Shown: positions 36,569 through 46,648, counted from the first letter of the stretch. The stretch is 64,000 bases of DNA from Exiguobacterium marinum DSM 16307 (GCF_000620845.1 NZ_KK211189.1:2566162-2630161), one strand, 5' to 3'. Numbers and translations are program-made. Notes: generated by a model not told the origin, from the sequence alone.

Positions 36569-36620
36569 TAAATTAAAAAAAGGTTAACAAGGATTAAATC
36601 GTTAATTCAAAGCCAATTGA

Positions 36621-36635
36621 TGATGATAATCATCT
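36621..36635. promoter_or_regulatory. Fur-like box 2 upstream of the metal ATPase
   Basis: TGATGATAATCATCT matches TGATAATNATTATCA at 11-12 of 14 positions and is the core of a 23-bp near-palindrome at 36617-36639. Confidence 0.5.
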
Positions 36636-36688
36636 TCAACCATTATCATTCAATCGAGATTTATTCTCAATTAGAAAGAAGGGATTAC

Positions 36689-38596
36689 ATGAACGCTCCA
36701 ACTGTTACACACGAAAAAAGCCACGTTTTCAAACGGGCTAACTGGTACGAACATATCGAATTGATTATGGCGCTCATTAGCGGTGTATTGATTGTACTCG
36801 CTTATATCACCGAAACACAAGAAGGAGCCCCTTGGATTCACGTCTCGCTTTATTTATCCGCCTTTTTCATCGGGGGATACGCGAAAGCTAAAGAAGGGAT
36901 TTCGGACACCATTGAAACGAAATCTCTTAATGTAGAACTCCTAATGATCATCGCCGCCATCGGGGCCGCATCGATTGGATATTGGATGGAAGGCGCGATT
37001 CTCATCTTCATTTTCGCCTTATCCGGTGCGCTCGAAACATACACAATGAACAAAAACGAACGTGCGCTCGAATCTTTAATGGAACTCCAACCTGAACAAG
37101 CAACACGCCTGACAACTCCTGATAAACTTGAAGTTGTTCATATCGATGACTTGAAAGTTGGGGATCGTATTTATGTACGACCAGGTGAACGGATCCCGGT
37201 TGACGGAAAGATTGTAAAAGGTAGCGCTTCGGTGGAAGAAGCCGCCATCACAGGAGAGTCCGTCCCTGTCGATCGCCAAATCGGAGACGACGTATTCGGA
37301 TCGAGCGTCAACTTGAACGGTGTATTGACAATCGAGGTGACAAAGCTCGCCACCGAGACACTGTTCCAAAAAATCATTCAAATGGTTCAACAGGCACAAG
37401 AAGAAAAATCACCGTCTGCACAGTTCATTGATCGATATGAAGGACGGTATGTTCAAATCGTGCTCATCTCCGTCACGGCGATCATCCTACTTGGACCGTT
37501 CTTTACGTCGTGGTCTCTTGAAACGAGCATCTATCGCGGCATGATCCTTCTCGTCGTCGCCTCTCCTTGTGCGCTCGTCGCCGCCATCACACCTGCTGCG
37601 TTGGCTGCCATCGCCTCTTCCGCAAAACACGGTATTCTCTTTAAGGGTGGCGCGCATATCGAGAATATGGGACGCCTAAAGGCAATTGCTTTCGATAAGA
37701 CGGGGACACTCACGATTGGGAAACCTATCGTACAAGAAGCACTCATCTCTCCGGAGTTGCTTGAAGATGACGTGAACCGAATCGTTAGTTTGATTGAAGA
37801 GCATTCGATGCATCCTCTCGCCGAGGCACTCGTGTTATATACCGGGAGACATACCGGGGAGATGACACACTTCAAAGACATCACAGGTTCTGGAATTGAA
37901 GCAACAATTGACGGGACGACATATCGCGTCGGGAAACAAAAGTTCGCTGACCGCAGTGGCGATTTCTTTAAACAGGATGTCGAACGATTGAAAGAAGCTG
38001 GTCACACGCTCGTTTTCATCAGTGACGACTCGCGTACAATCGGTGCCTACGCCTTACGTGACACGCTACGACCTGAGGCGAAAGTAGCGATTCAGCGACT
38101 GAATGACCTAGGCATCGCCACCATCATGATTACCGGTGACAATGAAGCGACCGCTCGTGCCATCGCGAACGAAGCCGGATTGACACGCTACGTCGCCGAA
38201 TGTTTACCGGAAGAGAAGGTTTCGCAGATTAAGACGTTACGTGAAGAATATGGGGCAATCGGGATGATCGGCGACGGAATCAACGATGCCCCCGCCCTTG
38301 CGACCGCTGATGTCGGAATCGCCATGGGCGAAGGAACGGATGCCGCACTAGAAACGGCAGATGTCGTTTTAATGAAAAATGACCTCGTCCGATTGAGCGA
38401 CGCCATTCGTCAATCGCGGAAGTTGAATCGGATCGTCTTACAAAACGTCGTCTTCGCACTCGGTGTCATCCTCGTCTTGATCGCAACGAACATTTTCGAA
38501 CTACTCATCATGCCGTTCGCTGTCGTAGGACATGAAGGCTCTACCATCCTTGTCATTTTGAACGGGCTTCGACTCCTCACGTCAACATGGGAGTGA
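36689..38596 (+). CDS. pfeT: P1B-4-type heavy-metal efflux ATPase (PfeT/ZosA-like)
   Basis: A 635-residue P-type ATPase without an N-terminal metal-binding domain. It has the actuator loop ITGESVP, phosphorylation motif DKTGTLT, MIGDGINDAPAL, and in the fourth core helix SPC (VVASPCALVAA) in place of CPC. The last helix region has HEGSTILVILNGLRLL. SPC plus HEGST defines the P1B-4 class, which exports Fe(II), Co(II) or related ions; PfeT (formerly ZosA) of B. subtilis and FrvA of Listeria are iron exporters controlled by PerR/Fur. The ATG at 36689 follows AAGAAGGG. The two Fur/PerR-like boxes upstream support iron or peroxide control. Confidence 0.87.
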   Translation: MNAPTVTHEKSHVFKRANWYEHIELIMALISGVLIVLAYITETQEGAPWIHVSLYLSAFFIGGYAKAKEGISDTIETKSLNVELLMIIAAIGAASIGYWMEGAILIFIFALSGALETYTMNKNERALESLMELQPEQATRLTTPDKLEVVHIDDLKVGDRIYVRPGERIPVDGKIVKGSASVEEAAITGESVPVDRQIGDDVFGSSVNLNGVLTIEVTKLATETLFQKIIQMVQQAQEEKSPSAQFIDRYEGRYVQIVLISVTAIILLGPFFTSWSLETSIYRGMILLVVASPCALVAAITPAALAAIASSAKHGILFKGGAHIENMGRLKAIAFDKTGTLTIGKPIVQEALISPELLEDDVNRIVSLIEEHSMHPLAEALVLYTGRHTGEMTHFKDITGSGIEATIDGTTYRVGKQKFADRSGDFFKQDVERLKEAGHTLVFISDDSRTIGAYALRDTLRPEAKVAIQRLNDLGIATIMITGDNEATARAIANEAGLTRYVAECLPEEKVSQIKTLREEYGAIGMIGDGINDAPALATADVGIAMGEGTDAALETADVVLMKNDLVRLSDAIRQSRKLNRIVLQNVVFALGVILVLIATNIFELLIMPFAVVGHEGSTILVILNGLRLLTSTWE

Positions 38597-38621
38597 CCAA
38601 TTCGACAAATGAAAACGATGA

Positions 38622-38650
38622 TTGAAACAATATGTCGATTTCGTTATAAT
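38622..38650 (+). promoter_or_regulatory. Sigma-A promoter of the PfkB kinase operon
   Basis: TTGAAA, 17-base spacer, TATAAT: near consensus. Confidence 0.8.
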
Positions 38651-38711
38651 TGAAACAATGTGTCTAAAAGACTGAATTAGATCGAAAGATTGGCTAAAGG
38701 TGGTACAAGAT

Positions 38712-39638
38712 ATGAATACGATTGCAGTCATCGGCAAGGTATTTGTCGATATTAAAGGGACTTCCTTCGCACCGCTCCATAAAGATGCGAAGAACGTCGG
38801 CGACATCACTTTCTCTAATGGTGGAACAGGTCGCAACGTTGCGCAAAACTTAGGAGTACTCGGCAATGATGTTCGTTTCGTCTCAACCGTTACGAACGAT
38901 CAAATCGGCGTCGGTGTCCTCGAGGAATTACGTTGTTTGAACGTAAACGTCGATGGGGTTGATATGCTCGAAGATAACGGCATGGGTATGTGGCTCGCCG
39001 TTATGGATAACAACGGCGACCTCCAAACGTCGATTTCAAAGCAACCTGACGAAGCGCGAATGGAAAAAGCTATTTTACGCCAAATCGATACCGTCTTTGA
39101 AGAGAGCGATGCGGTCGCAATCGACTTAGACTTGTCGGTCAACGTACTAAACGAGACGATTGAACTATGTCGCGTTATGGATTTGCCGCTGTACGGCGTG
39201 TGCGGCCACCTTTCTGTCATTGAACGAAACCGTCATTTACTCCAAGGGTTTACGGGGTTCATCTGTAGTCGGGAAGAAGCAGAAATCTTATCTGATATGT
39301 CAATCGTCACCGTGGATGATGCCCTGCGTGTCGCTGAAGTACTCGCCATGAAAGGCGCTCCCCTCACCATCGTCACGATGAGCGAACTTGGTGCCGTTTA
39401 CGTCGATCTCCGCACGAATGAACAAGGTCACGTCCCGACGACGAAAGTGAAAGTCGCCGACTCTACCGGTGCCGGTGATTCATTCTTCTCCGCTGTCATC
39501 TCTGAACTCATGAAGCGCCACTCTATCGAAGATGCACTTCGACTAGGGATGCGTATCGCCGGAAAAGTTATCTCGTCACATGAGAATGGATTGACACAAG
39601 ATATGTACGCATCATTAGAACAACCTACGCAAGAATGA
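38712..39638 (+). CDS. PfkB-family carbohydrate or nucleoside kinase
   Basis: A 308-residue kinase with the PfkB start IAVIGKVFVDIKGT, the glycine motif NGGTGRNVAQNL (about residues 38-49), and the catalytic ADSTGAGDSFFSAV near residue 255. Ribokinase, fructokinase and pseudouridine kinase share this fold. The substrate cannot be read from sequence, and no sugar or nucleoside genes flank it. AAAGGTGG precedes the ATG at 38712. Confidence 0.82.
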   Translation: MNTIAVIGKVFVDIKGTSFAPLHKDAKNVGDITFSNGGTGRNVAQNLGVLGNDVRFVSTVTNDQIGVGVLEELRCLNVNVDGVDMLEDNGMGMWLAVMDNNGDLQTSISKQPDEARMEKAILRQIDTVFEESDAVAIDLDLSVNVLNETIELCRVMDLPLYGVCGHLSVIERNRHLLQGFTGFICSREEAEILSDMSIVTVDDALRVAEVLAMKGAPLTIVTMSELGAVYVDLRTNEQGHVPTTKVKVADSTGAGDSFFSAVISELMKRHSIEDALRLGMRIAGKVISSHENGLTQDMYASLEQPTQE

Positions 39639-39705
39639 GTTGAACGCATCGGCGAATCGTCGATGCGTTTTGTGCAAAATTATAGGAATGAAAGGAACGA
39701 TCTCA

Positions 39706-40143
39706 GTGGTTCGAACGAAATTAAGAAGCGCGATCATTTTAATAAATGATCAAGATGAAGTAGCTTTGATTCGACGTGAAAAGGAAGACGTGCTTTATTA
39801 CGTCTTCCCTGGTGGCGGAGTCGAATACGGTCATACAACAGAAGAAACTGCCGTTCGCGAAGCATTTGAAGAGCTCGGCGTCCATGTAGAATTAGAAGGC
39901 GTGGCTGCCTACGTCGCATTCAATAACGAGTTAAATCCTTACTATTGGGCGAAAATGACAGGTGGCGAATTTGGTACCGGAACAGGTGAAGAGTTTCAAG
40001 AAGAACAAACAAACGGATCATATACCCCTATGTGGATCAAACGATCAGCATTACCCCATCTTCCGATTCGTCCCCCATCGCTCGCTGAAAAATTAGCCTC
40101 ACAAGAGACACGTTTTTACGATTTGACGTTGTCTGAGGCGTAA
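39706..40143 (+). CDS. Nudix hydrolase
   Basis: About 145 residues with a Nudix box GGGVEYGHTTEETAVREAFEELG in two overlapping parts (about residues 39-61). The helix REAFEELG with its metal-binding glutamates is intact, but the first conserved Glu of the box is His (GYGH-type), so metal binding or substrate choice may differ. The GTG at 39706 after AAAGGA is favoured because no good site precedes the ATGs at 39640 and 39688. The substrate is unknown. Confidence 0.72.
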   Translation: MVRTKLRSAIILINDQDEVALIRREKEDVLYYVFPGGGVEYGHTTEETAVREAFEELGVHVELEGVAAYVAFNNELNPYYWAKMTGGEFGTGTGEEFQEEQTNGSYTPMWIKRSALPHLPIRPPSLAEKLASQETRFYDLTLSEA

Positions 40144-40204
40144 TCAAGTGTACCTTTAAGCAATTTCGGGAAACGTTCACTAATGATTGTTTCAGGAGGG
40201 TTTC

Positions 40205-41161
40205 ATGATGGCGATGACAGAAGTAAAGGAAAAGAAGAATTGGTTCTCGTTTGGAAAAGAATTATTTCGACGCTTTAAAGAACACGATGTACAAGATTAC
40301 GGGGCAACTCTCGCATTCTTTTGGTTTTTATCCATCTTCCCGGGGATTATCTTTATTTTGGCACTCTTATCATTTTTCGATATCTCACAAGACACGTTCC
40401 AAAATCAATTGAATGATTTAGCTCCCGGTTCAGCCGCTTCTGATTTTTTGACCGGGATTTTTGAAGCAATTGGCGAACCGAGAGGCGGTCTGTTATCTAT
40501 CGGTGCAATTTTAGCGATTTGGTCTGCCTCAAAAGGTGTCGACCGTCTCGTGACGACAGCACTACACGCTTATGGTGAAGACAATGAACGTAACTTTTTT
40601 GTCAAAAAAGGCTTAGCGCTCGGATTAACTATCTTACTTGGAATCGGCATGTTGTTGCTCATTCTTTCGAACGTATTCGGGTCACAAATTATCACGTTTA
40701 TCACCGAATATTTTCCAGTGAACATCACCGGCGCTGAAGAGTTGATGATCAACGTATTCCGATACGTCTTGACAACAGTTGTCTTAATTTTGACGCTTTC
40801 AATTTTTTATAAAATATCACCACAGCAGCACGTGTTTTGGAAAAGTACGATTCCTGGGGCCATCTTTGGTGTCATCGGTTGGCAACTCGTGTCATTAGGA
40901 TTCAGCTTGTACGTCTCAAATTTCGGGAGTTACGATTCAACTTACGGATCGCTCGGCGGAATCATCGTCACCTTGCTATGGTTGCAATTAACTGGAATGA
41001 TCATCCTTATCGGTTCTGAGATCAACGCGACGTGGATGCGTTTCTTTAAAACGCCAAGCGAACAAGAATACGAACGGGATTTCAAGAAGAACAAAAAGAA
41101 AGCAAAACAAAAACAACAAGAAGATGACTACGATGATATCCCCACTAACACGTATGGCTAA
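40205..41161 (+). CDS. yfkH: YihY/BrkB-family membrane protein (YfkH-like)
   Basis: A 318-residue protein with about six transmembrane helices and the family phrases GATLAFFWFLSIFPG and LLWLQLTGMIILIGSEINA. The C-terminus is a Lys/Asp-rich cytosolic tail. Function is not firmly known; it is not a ribonuclease BN despite old names. GGAGGG precedes two ATGs; the first is used. Position near yfkAB/yfkF agrees with B. subtilis yfkH. Confidence 0.8.
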   Translation: MMAMTEVKEKKNWFSFGKELFRRFKEHDVQDYGATLAFFWFLSIFPGIIFILALLSFFDISQDTFQNQLNDLAPGSAASDFLTGIFEAIGEPRGGLLSIGAILAIWSASKGVDRLVTTALHAYGEDNERNFFVKKGLALGLTILLGIGMLLLILSNVFGSQIITFITEYFPVNITGAEELMINVFRYVLTTVVLILTLSIFYKISPQQHVFWKSTIPGAIFGVIGWQLVSLGFSLYVSNFGSYDSTYGSLGGIIVTLLWLQLTGMIILIGSEINATWMRFFKTPSEQEYERDFKKNKKKAKQKQQEDDYDDIPTNTYG

Positions 41162-41165
41162 TACA

Positions 41166-41200
41166 AAAGGAGCACGTTCACAAAATGAACGCGCTCCTTT
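41166..41200. terminator. Bidirectional terminator
   Basis: AAAGGAGCACGTTCA / TGAACGCGCTCCTTT, one mismatch, loop CAAAA, between convergent genes. Confidence 0.88.
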
Positions 41201-41201
41201 C

Positions 41202-41753
41202 TTATGCTTCTATTGGATCAAGACGTCCCGTTGCCGGGTCGATCACAAATCCATGGACATTCGTGCCTGGTGGTAACAAAGGATGATTGTTGATTAAATT
41301 GATGGAATGAACGACATTTTCCTCTACTGAATCAAAGCCATGTAACCATTGTTCTAAATCCATTCCTGACGATTTTAGCATTTTCAAAGTTTGAGGGTCG
41401 ATTCCCCGACGTTCCATTTCTTCAATCACGATAGACGGTTCAATCGCTGCCATTCCACAATCATAGTGTCCGACCACAACGACTTCTTCCGCTCCTAGTG
41501 CGTAGAGGGCCACCAAAATCGAACGCATGGCCGAACCGAATGGATGTGATAGGACAGCACCGGCGTTTTTAATAATTTTAGCGTCTCCGTTCTTAAGTCC
41601 TAACGCTTGAGGTAACAGCTCCGTCAAACGTGTATCCATACACGTTAAAATCACAATTTTCTTATCCGGAAACTTATCGGACACGAACGGTTCGTACTGC
41701 TTCTCCTCTACGAAACGTTTGTTAAATTCAAGCATTTCCTTTACGACTGACAC
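41202..41753 (-). CDS. Beta-class carbonic anhydrase
   Basis: A 183-residue enzyme interconverting CO2 and bicarbonate. The beta-class zinc motifs are ILTCMDTRL (Cys with the Asp-Arg dyad) and VVGHYDCGM (His and Cys). It matches the YtiB type of Bacilli. The start is GTG after GGGGAGG. It lies 19 bp after menA and is probably co-transcribed; why the two are linked is unclear. Confidence 0.88.
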   Translation of the reverse strand: MSVVKEMLEFNKRFVEEKQYEPFVSDKFPDKKIVILTCMDTRLTELLPQALGLKNGDAKIIKNAGAVLSHPFGSAMRSILVALYALGAEEVVVVGHYDCGMAAIEPSIVIEEMERRGIDPQTLKMLKSSGMDLEQWLHGFDSVEENVVHSINLINNHPLLPPGTNVHGFVIDPATGRLDPIEA

Positions 41754-41772
41754 GTTAACGCCTCCCCTTTTC

Positions 41773-42672
41773 TCACATCACAAACCTCGACACAATCAGT
41801 CCAACGACCATCCACGCCCCGAATAACGTATTCACTTTCGCTGTCATCGCCATAGCAGGCATCAATGCAGCTGGTTCTGCTTTTGGCCAAAACTGTTTAA
41901 TCGCCTGAACCATGACCGGCACTGTAAATAGTGAAAGTAAGACCCACGGTGTGACTCCATAATACACTACGGCGACGATGATGCCGACTAATGCGGCGAT
42001 AAAGAACATCGCAAGTACATACACCGCACGTCGATGACCGACTAAACAAGCAATCGTTTTTCGACCATTCTCTTTATCGTTATCTAAGTCACGAATATTA
42101 TTCGCAAGTAAGATCGCACCGATTAATAATGCCATCGGAAACGATACGAGTAATAACTCCGTCGTCACCGTATTGATTTGGATGAAACCGGCGATTCCAA
42201 TAATGACATAGCCCATGAATAGACCTGCGACGAGCTCCCCGAACGGTGTATAGGCGATCGGCAATGGGCCCCCGGTATACAAGTAGCCGACGAGCATGGA
42301 CAACGCACCAATCCATAGCAAATGCCAGCTCGTGGATGCGGCAATATATAACCCGAGTAACGCTGAGACAGCATACATGCTAAGGGCAATCGTCAATACC
42401 TGTTTCGGCGTAAATCCATCACGAACGATTGAGCCACCAATCCCGATCGATCCTTCATGGTCGAGCCCACGCTTATAATCATAATACTCGTTAAATAAGT
42501 TCGTTGCGATTTGAATGAGGACAGACGCCACTAACATCGCAAGAAAAAGTCCCCACTTCAGCTCGGTTTGATTGAGGACGATGAACGTCCCGAGCAAGAC
42601 CGGAATAAAGCTTGCTGTCAGGGTATGCGGGCGAATCATTCGCCAATATGCCCATTTTGATTTCTGTTTCAT
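41773..42672 (-). CDS. menA: 1,4-dihydroxy-2-naphthoate polyprenyltransferase MenA
   Basis: A 299-residue integral membrane prenyltransferase (about eight or nine helices) with the two Asp-rich motifs NLFNEYYDYKRGLD and NNIRDLDNDKENGRKT that bind the prenyl diphosphate through magnesium. It attaches the isoprenoid tail in menaquinone synthesis. GGGAGGG precedes the ATG. It is divergent from the menFDHBEC cluster, with a good sigma-A promoter between them. Confidence 0.93.
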   Translation of the reverse strand: MKQKSKWAYWRMIRPHTLTASFIPVLLGTFIVLNQTELKWGLFLAMLVASVLIQIATNLFNEYYDYKRGLDHEGSIGIGGSIVRDGFTPKQVLTIALSMYAVSALLGLYIAASTSWHLLWIGALSMLVGYLYTGGPLPIAYTPFGELVAGLFMGYVIIGIAGFIQINTVTTELLLVSFPMALLIGAILLANNIRDLDNDKENGRKTIACLVGHRRAVYVLAMFFIAALVGIIVAVVYYGVTPWVLLSLFTVPVMVQAIKQFWPKAEPAALMPAMAMTAKVNTLFGAWMVVGLIVSRFVM

Positions 42673-42691
42673 TTACTTCCCTCCCTTCGTT

Positions 42692-42721
42692 AGTTTACGT
42701 CTCGAGGAAAAAATCTGTCAA
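42692..42721 (-). promoter_or_regulatory. Sigma-A promoter of menA
   Basis: On the minus strand TTGACA, 18-base spacer, TAAACT. Confidence 0.65.
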
Positions 42722-42840
42722 CGCCAGCCTACAATCTCATTTTCCGAATAATTTTCCGAGCATTTCATAGGCAGGTCGATTGCAAACTCATGATACACTA
42801 AAAAGTGAGAATTCTATCGGATTGAGGAGGCTTTTCTTTT

Positions 42841-44208
42841 ATGCCAGATACTCAAACACATATAAAACAACGAATTGAACAAGCCCATAAACGGGCGCGA
42901 GCTTGGCAACGTCCAGTCCTCGCTTCATACACCTGGGAGATTACAGCGTTCGATGCTTTTGAAATCATTCAGAACACCGATACGTCCCACTACTATTTCA
43001 TGACACCGGACCGCACGCTTGAGATGCTCGGTTGCGGAGATGCGCTTGTCTTAAGTGCTTCTGGACCAGAACGGTTTCAACGCTTGCAGTACGATTGGAG
43101 TTTACACCGACGAGACGTTGACGCCAAAATCTATGCATTCGCCGGATTTTCATTTGACACATTCATGCGTCCACAAAAAAGTATGTGGGATGCCTTTGGG
43201 GAGGCATCTCTCGTCGTTCCAAAATTTTTATACCGTCGTTATAAAAACCGATATACGTTGACAGTCGCCACCCTCGTTTCTTCAAAGCAGTCGGTTGAAC
43301 AGTACTTGATTCAGTTGGCGGATCAGTTGGCCCAGTTCAGTTCACTTCATCCGACAAAGGAAGCGACACCGTCCTATTCGAAAGTGAAGGATGGCATCGA
43401 TCACTTCAAGTCGAGTTTCCAACAGGCGAAACAGTTGATTGAAGAAGAACGGGTCGAAAAAATCGTGATCGCGCGCGAAGAAATCTATCAGCGTTCCGAT
43501 GATGCGTTCCCATTCAGTAAAAGCTTGAAGCATTTGGCAGACCATCAAGAATCAAGTTATATCTACTTATACCAACCAAAACGTGACATCGGTTTCTTTG
43601 GCGCGACACCCGAACGACTAATACAAAAAGAAGGTATGCAACTGCATACTGCGGCCATCGCTGGCACAATCAAGCGTCCTGACACAGAAATTGAAAGCGA
43701 CCTCGCGAAGGAACAGTTGCTGAACGATGCAAAAAATCGCGAAGAACATCAAATTGTCGTAAAAGATATAAAACAAGCACTGACACCGTACACCGCACCA
43801 ATTCAAACGAACGAAACTCCACAAATTTTGGCGAATCGCTCGGTGTTCCACTTGCATACTCCAATCCAGGTGACACTTGAAACTAACGCCTCATTGCTGT
43901 CGTTAGCAGAATCATTACACCCAACACCAGCACTTGGTGGCTCACCGAAGCGGACATCGGTCCAATTGCTTCGTGAAATTGAACGGTTCGACCGCGGATG
44001 GTATGGTTCTCCATTTGGTTGGATTGACAACGAAGGTGATGGCGAATTTGTCGTCGCGATTCGTTCAGCACTCGTTCAGCATCAATTCGTCGCACTCTAT
44101 GCAGGATGCGGCATCGTCAAAGACTCTGCGCTCGAGCAAGAGCTCGAAGAAACTGAAATGAAAATGAGTCCAATCAAACAAGCACTGCAGTTTGATTCGC
44201 ACGATTAA
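42841..44208 (+). CDS. menF: Isochorismate synthase MenF
   Basis: A 455-residue chorismate-utilising enzyme making isochorismate, the entry to menaquinone. The C-terminal catalytic domain has KIVIAREE, GATPERLIQ, AIAGTIKRP, HLHTPIQ, PTPALGGSPK and YAGCGIVKDS with the magnesium-binding glutamates in the last region. The N-terminal 170 residues are less conserved, as usual. GAGGAGG precedes the ATG. First gene of the men cluster. Confidence 0.92.
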   Translation: MPDTQTHIKQRIEQAHKRARAWQRPVLASYTWEITAFDAFEIIQNTDTSHYYFMTPDRTLEMLGCGDALVLSASGPERFQRLQYDWSLHRRDVDAKIYAFAGFSFDTFMRPQKSMWDAFGEASLVVPKFLYRRYKNRYTLTVATLVSSKQSVEQYLIQLADQLAQFSSLHPTKEATPSYSKVKDGIDHFKSSFQQAKQLIEEERVEKIVIAREEIYQRSDDAFPFSKSLKHLADHQESSYIYLYQPKRDIGFFGATPERLIQKEGMQLHTAAIAGTIKRPDTEIESDLAKEQLLNDAKNREEHQIVVKDIKQALTPYTAPIQTNETPQILANRSVFHLHTPIQVTLETNASLLSLAESLHPTPALGGSPKRTSVQLLREIERFDRGWYGSPFGWIDNEGDGEFVVAIRSALVQHQFVALYAGCGIVKDSALEQELEETEMKMSPIKQALQFDSHD

Positions 44209-44221
44209 GGAGGCACCCTAC

Positions 44222-45871
44222 ATGAATAAGATGTTGACCGATTGGGTAGCATCCATGGTGAATCGACTTGTAGAATCCGGCGTGACGGATGTCGTCATCA
44301 GTCCAGGCTCTCGTTCGACTCCACTCGCGATGGCGGCTTATCTACATCCACATATCCGTCATCATATTATCGTCGACGAGCGTTCTGCAGGATTTTTTGC
44401 GCTCGGATTGACACGTTCCACAGCAACCATTCGTCCCGTCGCATTGATCTGCACGAGTGGGACTGCTGCGACAAACTACTACTCGGCTGTGACGGAAGCG
44501 TTTATATCACAGTTGCCACTCGTCGTACTGACGACCGACCGACCACATGAATTGCGGAATGTCGGGGCACCACAAGCAATCAATCAAGTCCGTCTCTACG
44601 GAGAACAAGTGAAGACGAGCGTTGATTTGCCCGTTCCTGAAGAAATAACGTTATCGTTCATGCAACAAACGGTTACCCGCTTCACGACTCTAGCGATGCA
44701 GGCGCCGATGGGACCCGTTCATTTGAATGTACCGTTCCGGGAGCCTCTTCTTCCGGACCTCGAGTCATTGAAGCAGATGCTGACGGCAGATCCTGCCATG
44801 TCCGAAAGACAGCGCATTCGGCCGACAAAAGCAGACAAAGATATTTTCTCGGAATGCACAAGTCACAAACAGCTTGCCTTCGTCGTCGGACCTTACACCC
44901 CGACATCTTGGCAAAAGCCTATTGTTGAATTTGCTTCCGAACGACATATCCCGATCTTTGCCGATCCACTCAGCGGCATGCGGCGTTTCGACGACGTCTT
45001 GACCAACTATGACACATGGCTCGCAAGTGAGCATCGAGCTGATTGGCTGCCTGAGGTGTTCGTCCGTTTCGGGGCCGCACCTGTTTCAAAGCGATTCAAT
45101 CAATGGATGGCCATGGCGGACCAACTCGTCATCGATGAGCCAGGCTCTTATCGCGACCCAAGTAGCCGTGCCACCATCTGTTACGGAGACGCACTCGATT
45201 TCCTACCGCTCATCGCATCCACAACCGAACCTCGGTATCTTGAGCGTTTACGCTTTTTTGAAGAGATTGCCGAGTCTGCAAAATCGTCACTTCAAGGTGA
45301 AGCGGAATTGACGAAACGATTGCTCGATACATCGATTGAGCGTCTATTCGTCAGTAACAGCATGCCGATTCGAGATGTGGATACGACACTTTCTGCCGGC
45401 ACGAACAAACACGTTCTCGCCAACCGAGGCGCAAACGGGATCGATGGTGTGTTATCCACTGCACTCGGAAGCAGTTATGATACGTCTCACGGCGCTCTAT
45501 TGGTTGGTGATTTGGCATTCTATCACGATAGCAACGCCTTGCAACTGTTAAAGCATCATCCCGGAAAGTTTTCCGTCGTGATTGCAAACAATAATGGTGG
45601 AGGAATTTTCTCCTTCCTACCGCAAGCTTCAGTCGACACACAGTTGTTCGAAGATTTGTTCGGGACACCGCTCGATTTAAACATCCGTGGCTTCGCTGAC
45701 ACCTATGGCTTATCCTATCGTCTAATTGAACGACCAGATGAAATTCAAGAAGCGATTGAAGATGGCGTTCATTTAATCGAATTCCCATCGAATCGCGAGG
45801 AGAATGTGATAGCTCATCGGGATTGGACCCAATCTGTCTGCGATCGTCTCATTACGGAGAACGAGTCATGA
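44222..45871 (+). CDS. menD: SEPHCHC synthase MenD
   Basis: A 549-residue thiamine-diphosphate enzyme that joins 2-oxoglutarate to isochorismate. N-terminal ISPGSRSTPLAMAAY and the glutamate region ICTSGTAATNYYSAVTEA are typical, and the C-terminal ThDP/magnesium motif GDLAFYHDSNAL with NNNGGGIFSFL is intact. AAGGAGG places the start at ATG 44222, 13 bp after menF. The stop overlaps the menH start by ATGA. Confidence 0.93.
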   Translation: MNKMLTDWVASMVNRLVESGVTDVVISPGSRSTPLAMAAYLHPHIRHHIIVDERSAGFFALGLTRSTATIRPVALICTSGTAATNYYSAVTEAFISQLPLVVLTTDRPHELRNVGAPQAINQVRLYGEQVKTSVDLPVPEEITLSFMQQTVTRFTTLAMQAPMGPVHLNVPFREPLLPDLESLKQMLTADPAMSERQRIRPTKADKDIFSECTSHKQLAFVVGPYTPTSWQKPIVEFASERHIPIFADPLSGMRRFDDVLTNYDTWLASEHRADWLPEVFVRFGAAPVSKRFNQWMAMADQLVIDEPGSYRDPSSRATICYGDALDFLPLIASTTEPRYLERLRFFEEIAESAKSSLQGEAELTKRLLDTSIERLFVSNSMPIRDVDTTLSAGTNKHVLANRGANGIDGVLSTALGSSYDTSHGALLVGDLAFYHDSNALQLLKHHPGKFSVVIANNNGGGIFSFLPQASVDTQLFEDLFGTPLDLNIRGFADTYGLSYRLIERPDEIQEAIEDGVHLIEFPSNREENVIAHRDWTQSVCDRLITENES

Positions 45872-46647
45872 ACATCGATTTACGTGGCGTACGTTATGAA
45901 GTGATTCATCGCGGCGAGGGAAGACCGGTATTATTTTTACATGGATTCACCGGAAACGCCCATTGGATTGATTCGCTCCCTGCGTTACCGATTCGTCTTG
46001 TGTCACCGTCGCTCCTTCAACATGGTGCAACTGAATACCCTTCCGTCAATCGTTCGACGATGAGTCAGCAAATTAAAGATTTGTCCCACTTACTGGATAC
46101 GGACGACCGCCCTTGGACAGTCGTTGGCTATTCACTCGGTGGGAGAATCGCATTGACACTCGCCGCATGTGACAAGCGCGTCGAACATGTCATCGGGATC
46201 AGTACGACTCCTGGTCTTTTATCCTCTAAAGAGCGGACCTCACGTCGACGCCAAGACGCAGAACTGGCTCACTTTATCGAAACCGAAGGACTCGTTGCTT
46301 TCGTCAAACGATGGGAGAACCTTCCGCTTTGGAGACAAACAGAAGAGATGAAGCGTTCGCTCAGACAGGATCGACTCGCACAACATCCCGGTGCTCTTGC
46401 AGACAGTTTGCGGGCCATCGGAACGGGTCATATGCCCTCGTTATGGGGAAAGCTACACCATCTACCACGCACTGACTTGATTGTCGGAGCAGAAGATCTC
46501 AAGTTCAAAGCCATCGCAAGACACATGCAGGAAGAGCGGTCCGATATTAAAATCTATGAAATTTCAAACGCAGGGCATGCTCCTCATATCGAGAATGCAT
46601 CAGAGTTTGGTACAATAATAAAGAAATTGATTTTAGGGGGTATTTAA
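45868..46647 (+). CDS. menH: SHCHC synthase MenH
   Basis: A 259-residue alpha/beta hydrolase that eliminates pyruvate from [17 protein letters not shown] (oxyanion loop), nucleophile elbow VVGYSLGGR with the Ser, Asp in [12 protein letters not shown] and His in [10 protein letters not shown] make up the usual triad. The start overlaps the menD stop by 4 bp, which supports coupled translation. Slightly short but complete. Confidence 0.88.
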   Translation: MNIDLRGVRYEVIHRGEGRPVLFLHGFTGNAHWIDSLPALPIRLVSPSLLQHGATEYPSVNRSTMSQQIKDLSHLLDTDDRPWTVVGYSLGGRIALTLAACDKRVEHVIGISTTPGLLSSKERTSRRRQDAELAHFIETEGLVAFVKRWENLPLWRQTEEMKRSLRQDRLAQHPGALADSLRAIGTGHMPSLWGKLHHLPRTDLIVGAEDLKFKAIARHMQEERSDIKIYEISNAGHAPHIENASEFGTIIKKLILGGI

Positions 46648-46648
46648 A

